From contig DAOUXE010000077.1 of NCBI GenBank assembly GCA_030666765.1, positions 1 to 6,140 on the forward strand: a DNA stretch of 6,140 nt. Direction: 5' to 3'. This document shows, in pieces, positions 1 to 4,759 of this stretch. The stretch is from Methanosarcinales archaeon (GTDB lineage Archaea > Halobacteriota > Methanosarcinia > Methanosarcinales > Methanogasteraceae). The notes under the pieces were generated by a model. That model was not told the origin of the DNA, ran no database searches, and was given only the letters and a program-made list of their open reading frames with translations. The stretch's first letter is position 1. Each line of letters opens with the position of its first letter. Position numbers and translations under genes: made by a program.

Positions 1-49
1 GTAAGGTAAGCCCCAATAAATAACTTACCCAAATGCAGGCTCGATGGTA

Positions 50-166
50 ACATCCCACTATATATGTGTTCGGTTAAGCACTCATGAGATCCACATGTGC
101 GCTTAGCACATCCCCACTATCTTTGCCCAAGCGTACTTACTTGAGTATTGTGGGGGTGTCCACATG
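50..166. other. Structured non-coding stretch with nested inverted repeats
   Basis: No convincing gene is visible in bases 1-208, but the stretch is rich in symmetry. GGTAAG (5-10) faces CTTACC (24-29). CTCATGAG (81-88) and CACATGTG (92-99) are perfect 8-bp palindromes. ATGTGC (95-100) pairs with GCACAT (106-111) over a 5-nt loop. ACATCCCCAC (108-117) pairs with GTGGGGGTGT (150-159) with one T-G wobble. The last two stems share bases 108-111 and so exclude each other. ACATCCCACTAT (50-61) recurs, with one extra C, at 108-120. A TATA-like CTATATATG lies at 58-66, which would put a start site near 85-90, just before the hairpins. A small RNA or a mobile-element end are both possible. No tRNA or box C/D signature was found. 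Confidence 0.35.
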
Positions 167-208
167 CAAAACCACGAGATTAAGTTTTAGGATTGGCGGA
201 ACGAATAG

Positions 209-424
209 TTGGTTGTGGGTCTTTACTTCGGGTGGTTGGGTTCATATTACACAGTTACTACAATCAGAGGTCACAAAATTCCGGAAGAAACGTTCGAAGG
301 GTTTGAAGGCGTTCCGGGCCAAGATGCATGGAAGCCGTACAATGTGGTAAAATGCGAAGGACATCAGCTCGATCTTCTTCATGTAAATCAGTGGCTTGAG
401 TGGGCAGAGATCAACACAGGATAG
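209..424 (+). CDS. Possible small hypothetical protein or gene remnant (71 aa)
   Basis: I do not recognise this product. The frame opens after two in-frame stops (188-190 and 206-208) with TTG at 209 or GTG at 215. It has no ATG and no clear ribosome binding site. The second half reads like real protein: GHKIPEETFEGFEGVPGQ followed by DAWKPYNVV, KCEGHQLDLLHV and NQWLEWAEI. It is acidic and tryptophan-rich, with varied codons rather than the biased composition of a chance frame. The weak N-terminus and the stops just upstream fit a C-terminal remnant of a larger gene as well as they fit a small intact gene. It ends about 95 bp before fen on the same strand. The minus-strand frame over 242-610 has a less protein-like composition and runs into fen, so this frame is preferred. 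Confidence 0.35.
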   Translation: MVVGLYFGWLGSYYTVTTIRGHKIPEETFEGFEGVPGQDAWKPYNVVKCEGHQLDLLHVNQWLEWAEINTG

Positions 425-488
425 AGATTTTGGCAGGGTGGTGTTGCAAGCGTGTTTTTGATCAATTGGCAGACATGAAGACCAAACC

Positions 489-494
489 TTTATC
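489..494 (+). promoter_or_regulatory. Candidate TATA box for leaderless fen transcript
   Basis: TTTATC at 489-494 is an imperfect match to the archaeal TATA consensus. Its centre is about 27 bp before the fen ATG, which is the usual TATA-to-start-site distance. Transcription would then begin at or within a few bases of the start codon. That agrees with the lack of any Shine-Dalgarno sequence before 519. The match is weak and rests on spacing alone. Confidence 0.3.
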
Positions 495-518
495 CAACCA
501 CTGCCCAAGAGTAGACTT

Positions 519-1538
519 ATGGGCTCGGATATCGGAGACCTGTTTGAGAGACGAGAATCTGAACTCGGCACACACTTACGCGGGCAGATCATCGCAATCG
601 ATGCATACAATACGATCTACCAGTTTTTAAGCAGCATAAGACAGCGAGATGGTACGCCGCTCAAGGATTCAAGAGGAAGAGTGACATCACACCTGTCAGG
701 ACTTCTCTACCGGACAACAAATCTCGTCGAAGCCGGATTGAAACTGGTTTTCGTCTTTGATGGAGTCCCACCGGATTTCAAGGCAGCAACGATCGAGAAA
801 CGAAGAGCGATACGGGATACGGCTGAGCGAAAGTGGAAGGAAGCGCTTGCTGAGGGCAGAGAGGATGCGTTTAAGTATGCACAAGCCACGTCCGGATTGC
901 ATCCCGAGATGGTCGAGGATTCAAAGTCACTACTCGCATCGATGGGCATTCCGGTGGTAGATGCGGCAAGTGAGGGCGAAGCGCAGGCGGCGCGGATGGC
1001 GAGATCCGGTGATGTCAGGTTCGTTGGATCGCAGGATTACGATTCGCTGCTCTTTGGCGCTCCCGAGGTCGTAAGAAATCTTGCGGTAGGCGGAAAGCGG
1101 AAACTACCCGGAAAGAAGGTCTATGTGGATGTGAAGCCGGAGATCATTGAACTACAGCCAAACCTCGATCGGCTCGGAATCACAGAGGAGCAGTTGATCG
1201 ATATTGCGATACTGGTCGGAACCGATTACGATCCCGGCATCCACGGCATCGGCGCAAAGAAGGCGCTACAGTTGATCTATAAACACAGCTCAATCGAAGA
1301 CGCGCTCTTGGAACTTGGCGAATCGATCGAACATCTCGACGAGATCAAGAACTTCTTCTTAAATCCAGATGTAACGGGTGATTACACACTTACATGGAAA
1401 AAACCAGACGAATCGAAGATTACAGAGCTATTGTGCCACGAACATGGCTTTTCAGAAGTGCGTGTGGCAAAGGCAGTCGAACGGCTCATGCGGGCATCTG
1501 ATTCCATGGGGCAGAGCACGCTTGATATGTGGAGCTGA
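519..1538 (+). CDS. fen: Flap endonuclease 1 (FEN1/XPG family)
   Basis: This structure-specific 5' nuclease removes 5' flaps during Okazaki fragment maturation and long-patch base excision repair, acting with PCNA. At 339 residues it is full length for archaeal FEN1, and it opens with the family-typical MGSDIGDL, which fixes the start at 519. The N-domain carries IAIDAYNTIYQFL and VFVFDGVPP. The I-domain has EGEAQAA and GSQDYDSLLFG, followed by GTDYDPGIHGIGAKKA, the helix-hairpin-helix DNA-binding element. All seven expected acidic metal ligands are present: D28, D81, E152, E154, D173, D175 and D236. The conserved FFLNPDV lies at 279-285. The PCNA-interacting peptide, QSTLDMWS (332-339), is at the extreme C-terminus but has serine where the second aromatic residue is usual. 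The MFS gene follows after 4 bp, so co-transcription is likely. The identification is secure; only the strength of PCNA binding is in doubt. Confidence 0.97.
   Translation: MGSDIGDLFERRESELGTHLRGQIIAIDAYNTIYQFLSSIRQRDGTPLKDSRGRVTSHLSGLLYRTTNLVEAGLKLVFVFDGVPPDFKAATIEKRRAIRDTAERKWKEALAEGREDAFKYAQATSGLHPEMVEDSKSLLASMGIPVVDAASEGEAQAARMARSGDVRFVGSQDYDSLLFGAPEVVRNLAVGGKRKLPGKKVYVDVKPEIIELQPNLDRLGITEEQLIDIAILVGTDYDPGIHGIGAKKALQLIYKHSSIEDALLELGESIEHLDEIKNFFLNPDVTGDYTLTWKKPDESKITELLCHEHGFSEVRVAKAVERLMRASDSMGQSTLDMWS
1531..1534 (+). promoter_or_regulatory. Ribosome binding site of the MFS gene, inside the fen 3' end
   Basis: GGAG lies 8 bp before the ATG at 1543 and sets the transporter start there rather than at the upstream in-frame ATG at 1378, which is deep inside fen. 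The motif is made from the last two fen codons, TGG AGC (W338, S339), so ribosomes finishing fen would be placed to reinitiate on the transporter. Confidence 0.6.
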
Positions 1539-1542
1539 CCGG

Positions 1543-2703
1543 ATGAGGAACCTCTGGGCTCGCACCGAACTTTGCAACATCGCAATCTCAGCACTTTTCG
1601 TGGAATTCGGTACCGGGATGCTCATGGTATTGATTCCGCTGTACATTCAAGATCTGCCAGCCGGCATGGGTGCAAGTCTCGCGATTAAATCAGCCCTCGT
1701 CTTCAGCGTCTTCGGGATCTTTGCTGCCGCATCGTATCCTGTGATGGGGCGGCTCTCTGACCGGCTCGACAGCCGGAAACCGTTCGTGCTCGCGGGGTTC
1801 GCGGGGTTTGCGGTGCTGGCGGTTGCATGTGCGGAGGTTGATACGTTTGAGCAGTTGCTGATCGTCCGCGCTCTCCAGGGCATCATGGTTGGGGTGATGG
1901 TTCCTGCAATCCTGGCGATGCTTACCAACGTATCCACAACGGATAGCCGGGGGCGATCGATCGGCATATACTCGACGATCCGGGGTATCGGACCTGCGGT
2001 TGGACCTGCGGCCGGCGGCATAATTGCAGGGACACTAGGGTATGGTGCAGGGTTTTATGCGTGCGCAGCTCTTGGACTGGTGAGCATACTCCTCGTAAAC
2101 AGTATTGTCAAGGAGACCCCTGAGACCCGGACACAGGAAACTCGCAGTGGCGGGACAGACCGTACCTCTGATGGTGAGCTTAAACTCTTTGTGTACGCGA
2201 CATTCACAACGATGCTTGCAATCATGATCGTGGCGACACTGCTTCCAGTCTACGAACTGCATCTGAACGCATCCGTAGGTGGGCTTGGGATATCCCTGTC
2301 CGCATATTTTTCCGCACGCCTGCTCTTCCAGACTCCGGTAGGCATCCTCTCGGATCGGATCGGTAAGAGAAATATGGTGGCGGCAGGGCTCTCTATAACA
2401 GCAGTTCTGCTTCTCGGGATGGCTCACGCCACATCAATCATCCAGTTGTTTGCGCTCATGTTTGTCGCTGGCATAACCTCTGCTGCCGTGAATGTACCAG
2501 CGCTTGCATCAGGTGCGGATCTCGCAAGCCCTGGTATGATCGGGCAGCAGATGAGTCTCTTTCCGATGGCAAGCGCAATCGGCATGGTGATCGGTCCGCT
2601 GCTCGGAGGAGTGTTTGCCACACAGTTCGGATTCGCATCCCCGTTCTACATCTGCGCAGGATTGATGGTGGTGGTCGGGGTGTTGATTATACGGCAGCGC
2701 TAA
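1543..2703 (+). CDS. MFS transporter, drug:H+ antiporter-like (12 TM)
   Basis: This is an inner-membrane secondary transporter of 386 residues, the normal length for 12-helix major facilitator proteins. Hydrophobic segments run from about residue 12 to the C-terminus, with a hydrophilic central loop at about 189-214 separating the two six-helix halves. Motif A appears between helices 2 and 3 as GRLSDRLDSRKP (69-80) and is echoed in the second half as GILSDRIGKR (267-276). A motif C-like GIGPAVGPAAGG (148-159) in helix 5, with a second GPLLGG (351-356), is the hallmark of proton-coupled antiporters, so efflux of small molecules is the best guess. The substrate cannot be read from the sequence. 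The start at 1543 is preferred over the longer frame from 1378 because the extra 55 residues are fen read out of frame and an RBS precedes 1543. The gene sits 4 bp after fen, probably as a translationally coupled operon. Confidence 0.9.
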   Translation: MRNLWARTELCNIAISALFVEFGTGMLMVLIPLYIQDLPAGMGASLAIKSALVFSVFGIFAAASYPVMGRLSDRLDSRKPFVLAGFAGFAVLAVACAEVDTFEQLLIVRALQGIMVGVMVPAILAMLTNVSTTDSRGRSIGIYSTIRGIGPAVGPAAGGIIAGTLGYGAGFYACAALGLVSILLVNSIVKETPETRTQETRSGGTDRTSDGELKLFVYATFTTMLAIMIVATLLPVYELHLNASVGGLGISLSAYFSARLLFQTPVGILSDRIGKRNMVAAGLSITAVLLLGMAHATSIIQLFALMFVAGITSAAVNVPALASGADLASPGMIGQQMSLFPMASAIGMVIGPLLGGVFATQFGFASPFYICAGLMVVVGVLIIRQR

Positions 2704-2704
2704 A

Positions 2705-2744
2705 GCAGGCATGAAGCCCTGCATCGTGTAGGAGAAGTCACTTC
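2705..2744 (+). repeat. Hairpin cluster resembling an IS200/IS605 right end
   Basis: Directly after the MFS stop, CCTGCA (2718-2723) pairs with TGTAGG (2727-2732) across a TCG loop with one G-T wobble. It is flanked by GAAGC on the left and GAGAAGTCAC on the right. This layout, a short stem between GAAG and GAAGTCAC-like sequence, resembles as I remember them the 3' ends of archaeal TnpB elements. GCAGG (2705-2709) can instead pair with CCTGC (2718-2722), and GAAGTCACTTC (2734-2744) is an odd palindrome. No tnpA or tnpB fragment is visible nearby, so it is either a solo end left after excision or simply the terminator of the fen-MFS unit. A short T5 run follows at 2798-2802. Confidence 0.3.
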
Positions 2745-2834
2745 AGGAGACTATCACGATGGGCAGGAGATCGGGGTGTGTCCGATGGCTGGTGTGGTTT
2801 TTGTGGAGTGGTTAAATTGGCACGAAGAAGGATC

Positions 2835-2856
2835 TGAAAAAATTGCTTTATATATA
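2835..2856 (+). promoter_or_regulatory. Archaeal BRE/TATA promoter of the two-gene cassette
   Basis: A purine-rich GAAAAAA stretch (BRE-like) precedes TTTATATATA (2847-2856), a near-ideal archaeal TATA box. Initiation would be expected near 2876-2882, leaving a 5' leader of about 55-60 nt before the ATG at 2938. This is the clearest promoter in the window and shows that the cassette does not depend on readthrough from the MFS gene. Confidence 0.7.
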
Positions 2857-2893
2857 ATGAGGAAATTGGGTAAGTATAATGGATAAAAAAAAG

Positions 2894-2910
2894 TGATATG
2901 GGAAATATCA
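2894..2910 (+). promoter_or_regulatory. Small inverted repeat in the 5' leader
   Basis: TGATAT (2894-2899) faces ATATCA (2905-2910) across GGGAA. It lies 12-30 bp downstream of the predicted start site and before the RBS, where either a repressor operator or a leader hairpin could act. The 6-bp arms are short, and in AT-rich DNA this could be chance. Confidence 0.3.
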
Positions 2911-2924
2911 TTCAACACTACACA

Positions 2925-2930
2925 GAGGGG
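2925..2930 (+). promoter_or_regulatory. Strong Shine-Dalgarno site
   Basis: GAGGGG ends 7 bp before the ATG at 2938. It is the strongest ribosome binding site in the window and settles the start of the 94-residue gene. Confidence 0.7.
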
Positions 2931-2937
2931 ATAAAAT

Positions 2938-3222
2938 ATGGCAAAAATTCTATATGAACAGGTGCTTAAGGATGCCAATAGAGAACTTATCAATGCAATA
3001 GCTGCTATGACGCCACTCGATGCGGATCAAATTGAAAACTGGGATATTGAAAAAGTTGAAGGGAAACTGAATATCAAAACGGTTATTCCAAAAATATATT
3101 TTGATTGGGAAAGAGGTGAAAAGGTAGGTTGGCAAGTATCTTCAAATGAATTTATATCTAAAAAAGATTTAGATAGACGAGAAAAGATGCTAGACATCAT
3201 CCTAAGCAAAAAAGGTTATTAA
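2938..3222 (+). CDS. Hypothetical small soluble protein, first gene of AT-rich cassette (94 aa)
   Basis: I do not recognise this family. The protein has no signal peptide and no membrane segment. An N-terminal helix (about residues 3-24, EQVLKDANRELINAIAAM) leads to a short acidic stretch (DADQIENWDIEKVEG). A likely beta region follows (LNIKTVIPKIYFDW, then VGWQVSSNEFIS), and the protein closes with a charged helix (KKDLDRREKMLDIILSKK). Charged residues are plentiful, as expected for a cytosolic protein. The start is set by the GAGGGG site and its own TATA promoter. The stop is 2 bp before the next ATG, so the two genes are almost certainly translated together and may form a complex. Codons are AT-rich (many AAA, ATA, TTA) unlike fen or truD, which suggests acquired DNA. 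A regulator, chaperone or immunity partner of the membrane-anchored neighbour are all possible; none is shown. Confidence 0.75.
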   Translation: MAKILYEQVLKDANRELINAIAAMTPLDADQIENWDIEKVEGKLNIKTVIPKIYFDWERGEKVGWQVSSNEFISKKDLDRREKMLDIILSKKGY

Positions 3223-3224
3223 TA

Positions 3225-3815
3225 ATGTCGGATGATCGCCTTTCAACAGCAGTCACTAAAAAATTAAGTGAATTACTTGAAGGTGCATACCCTGTAGCTC
3301 GCAATTCGCTGATATATGCTGAAGTTGTGACAGGTGAATTCAATTACTTAGGAGTGGCTGAATTGAGAGATGTTTTAGATCACATCAAAAGAGCGGTGAG
3401 TACATCTGACGAGGAAGAAGCTTTAAAATATATAGAAGCGGCTAATGAGCATATTAGGAGATGTGCTGTGGAAAGTGTCCAACGTGCAGCGACAAAGACT
3501 TTTTTCGATGCTCTAAAAGTAGTTAGGTATCCCCATTGGATGTATAAAGTGTTACTTCATGATGTACCTGATAAAAAACGGATCAGAGATCTTAGAATGA
3601 CGGCAATGGAAAAGATTGCATCAGGACGCTCACATAAATCTGATAAAAGTCAGTGGATCATATCGTTAAAAGACTTTGAAACAGCCATCGATTCATGTTT
3701 CGAGATCATTGATATGTGTCCATCTAAAAACCAAATTCGTTTTCAAGCATTTAGTATTATTTGTGGAATTATTACGATCGTTTCATTAGTAGTTGCTATT
3801 GTATGTCTAATCTGA
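3225..3815 (+). CDS. Hypothetical helical protein with C-terminal membrane anchor (196 aa)
   Basis: I do not recognise this family. Residues 1-165 are predicted by eye to be nearly all helical and soluble: an N-terminal helix (LSTAVTKKLSELLEG), then VAELRDVLDHIKRAV, a charged EEEALKYIEAANEHIRRC helix and a basic middle section (VPDKKRIRDLRM). The last ~23 residues (174-196) are an unbroken hydrophobic segment ending at the C-terminus without trailing charges. That predicts a tail-anchored protein with its functional domain in the cytosol. No catalytic motif is evident. The start lies 2 bp after the stop of the 94-residue gene, with only a weak AAAGG (3211-3215) before it, so translation is probably coupled. 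Composition is as AT-rich as its partner. A small soluble protein paired with a membrane-anchored helical one recalls effector/immunity or stress modules, but this is speculation. Confidence 0.75.
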   Translation: MSDDRLSTAVTKKLSELLEGAYPVARNSLIYAEVVTGEFNYLGVAELRDVLDHIKRAVSTSDEEEALKYIEAANEHIRRCAVESVQRAATKTFFDALKVVRYPHWMYKVLLHDVPDKKRIRDLRMTAMEKIASGRSHKSDKSQWIISLKDFETAIDSCFEIIDMCPSKNQIRFQAFSIICGIITIVSLVVAIVCLI

Positions 3816-3913
3816 CTTTCGGCGAATTGGAATAGCCTGTCCTTTTATCGTCACAGAACACATATAGAATTACCAATGATAACGACGCGATTGAAGAAGG
3901 GACATTTGGAGTC

Positions 3914-3926
3914 TTTTTTTATTTTA
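3914..3926 (+). terminator. T-rich tract, candidate archaeal terminator
   Basis: Seven consecutive T residues (3914-3920), then ATTTTA, lie about 100 bp after the stop of the 196-residue gene. Archaeal RNA polymerase terminates at U-rich tracts without needing a hairpin, and none precedes this one. Between 3816 and this tract I see no gene. Confidence 0.4.
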
Positions 3927-3996
3927 TGGGAACGTTGGATTGTCTTACGCAACCACAACTGCCATAGTGGAGCACCATCGATCTGAAAAGTTGTTT

Positions 3997-4080
3997 ACAC
4001 CGATAATCTGTGTACATCTGCGTTAATCTGTGGATGATACTGTTTTAGCCACAGATTAACACCGATTCCACTGATTCCAC
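3997..4080. repeat. Inverted repeat element (GTTAATCTGTGG arms)
   Basis: GTTAATCTGTGG (4022-4033) and CCACAGATTAAC (4049-4060) form a perfect 12-bp inverted repeat around a 15-nt loop. The arms continue outward with imperfect symmetry to about 4000 and 4080. Inside the left arm TAATCTGTG occurs twice, 20 bp apart (4004-4012 and 4024-4032). ACACCGAT appears at 3997-4004 and 4059-4066, and a third copy lies outside at 4153-4160. From memory, the sequence closely resembles a dispersed CCACAGATTAACACAGATT-type repeat seen in many environmental bacterial and archaeal genomes. Its origin is unknown to me. No coding capacity is seen, and it lies in the gene-poor stretch between the cassette and truD. 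Confidence 0.6.
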
Positions 4081-4106
4081 CCATCTAATCATATTTGTAT
4101 TCTCCG

Positions 4107-4128
4107 GGTTGACATCATGTTTTCAACC
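4107..4128. repeat. Short inverted repeat GGTTGA/TCAACC
   Basis: GGTTGA (4107-4112) and TCAACC (4123-4128) are perfect 6-bp arms with a 10-nt loop, just right of the larger inverted repeat. It may be the outer part of the same element or a binding site. Arms of this length can occur by chance. Confidence 0.25.
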
Positions 4129-4140
4129 GACCAGAACAAA

Positions 4141-4338
4141 TTAAAAAGTCTCACACCGATGGATCGGACTTACATGATCTTCAGCTTCAGAGGGGGTCAA
4201 ATCCGCATCAATTACACTATCCTCAAGTCCTTCCTGCAATACAAAGACAACTCGCCCACCTGATCTGTGTGTTCCATCCATATGGAGAACCATTTCCCCT
4301 TTACGATTAATTGATGCCTTTATCTTATTCTTTTTAGC
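4141..4338 (-). CDS. Possible small minus-strand protein or remnant
   Basis: Reading leftward, the segment ending at the stop at 4141-4143 looks like protein: KIKASINRKGEMVLHMDG, then THRSGGRVVFVLQEGLED and DADLTPSEAEDHV. This suggests a beta-hairpin domain followed by an acidic helix. Possible starts are ATG at 4293-4291, with AAAGGGG only 2 nt upstream, or ATG at 4281-4279, 14 nt from that site. Neither spacing is good. The frame stays open rightward to 4605, but that part is antisense to the cupin remnant and is discounted. The ending (SPIHRCETF) does not continue the helix naturally, so the C-terminus may be frameshifted. I cannot name a family. It could be a degraded gene diverging from the cupin remnant. 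Confidence 0.25.
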   Translation of the reverse strand, partial: AKKNKIKASINRKGEMVLHMDGTHRSGGRVVFVLQEGLEDSVIDADLTPSEAEDHVSPIHRCETF

Positions 4339-4591
4339 AAATGGAGAACACCTGCTCCGGGTTTTCGATACAAAGCGTATACCTATGGTAATCATAAGAC
4401 GCGGCTGGTAAAATTTACAGAGGAATTCGTTGAAGATGATTGGTGCATCAAAGGGGATTGACTTTAATGGAAGGTTGTCAACCTTTAGAGCGGGTAACGG
4501 GTTTTTTATACCAGAAGGAGAAGAAAACAAACAGAAAGGAAAGGCTGCAAAAGGTGAAAAGGTATTAATTATCTTGTTTGAAAAAGTATGA
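4336..4591 (+). pseudogene. Broken small cupin-domain gene
   Basis: Two plus-strand frames together rebuild one small cupin. Frame A (4336-4458, stop at 4459-4461) reads SKWRTPAPGFRYKAYTYG, then KTRLVKFTEEFVEDDWCIKG. Frame B (4451-4588, stop at 4589-4591) reads KGIDFNGRLSTFRAGNGFFI, then PEGEENKQKGKAAKGEKV and LIILFEKV. Intact relatives, from memory, run WC-x-KGHIGYVLEGE-x-x-IDF and later FKAGDGxFIPxGEEHxHK. The junction therefore lacks about 11 residues (a net loss near 32 nt), which removes the first metal-binding motif and shifts the frame. In the second motif both expected histidines are replaced (GEENKQK instead of GEEHxHK). No in-frame start precedes frame A, whose nearest upstream stop is at 4312-4314; an ATG at 4314 in another frame ends within eight codons. 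The protein would have been about 100 residues and metal-binding; its substrate is unknown. Confidence 0.6.
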
Positions 4592-4628
4592 ACCTGAAAC
4601 ACCACACATCAAAGTGTATCTGGCTTCG

Positions 4629-4652
4629 CACCACCAGCACCACCAGCACCAC
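4629..4652. repeat. Short tandem repeat, 9-bp unit
   Basis: CACCACCAG occurs twice in tandem (4629-4637, 4638-4646), followed by a partial CACCAC. It lies in the non-coding leader of truD, in a strand-biased stretch poor in G. The 160 bp between the cupin remnant and truD otherwise hold no gene that I can support. Confidence 0.6.
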
Positions 4653-4744
4653 ACAACCCGAATCCATCCGACGGCTGAACTTCGGACACGCTCAAAACGG
4701 CAAACAAACTCCTCTCCGCGTATCTTACACACCCTGCGGCGGGG

Positions 4745-4752
4745 CTTTATAT
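4745..4752 (+). promoter_or_regulatory. TATA-like element immediately before truD
   Basis: CTTTATAT at 4745-4752, preceded by GC-rich CGGCGGGG, matches an archaeal TATA core. It lies only 8 bp before the truD ATG, so the predicted start site (about 4772-4776) would fall inside the gene. Either it is a chance match or the truD start differs from the one assigned. Confidence 0.25.
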
Positions 4753-4759
4753 CTTGAAG

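Noticed and set aside
1..170. CRISPR array or tRNA gene in the repeat-rich start of the window
   Set aside because: The repeats are palindromic or imperfect and irregularly spaced, with no repeat-spacer periodicity; no T-loop GTTC-type motif or cloverleaf was found.
242..610. 122-residue minus-strand frame overlapping the start of fen
   Set aside because: Its product has an unstructured mix rich in Cys, Ser and Pro, and it runs antisense through the start of a secure fen gene and the more protein-like 209-424 frame.
1378..1542. N-terminal extension of the MFS protein to an ATG at 1378
   Set aside because: The 55 extra residues are fen coding sequence read out of frame and are not transporter-like; a ribosome binding site supports 1543.
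4109..4114. Bacterial -35-like TTGACA
   Set aside because: No partner -10 element at the right spacing, and the window is archaeal; the bases are part of the GGTTGA/TCAACC inverted repeat.
4339..4605. N-terminal half of the 154-residue minus-strand frame over 4141-4605
   Set aside because: It is antisense to the cupin remnant, whose plus-strand translation matches a known family pattern, so only the left part (4141-4338) is kept as a possible remnant.
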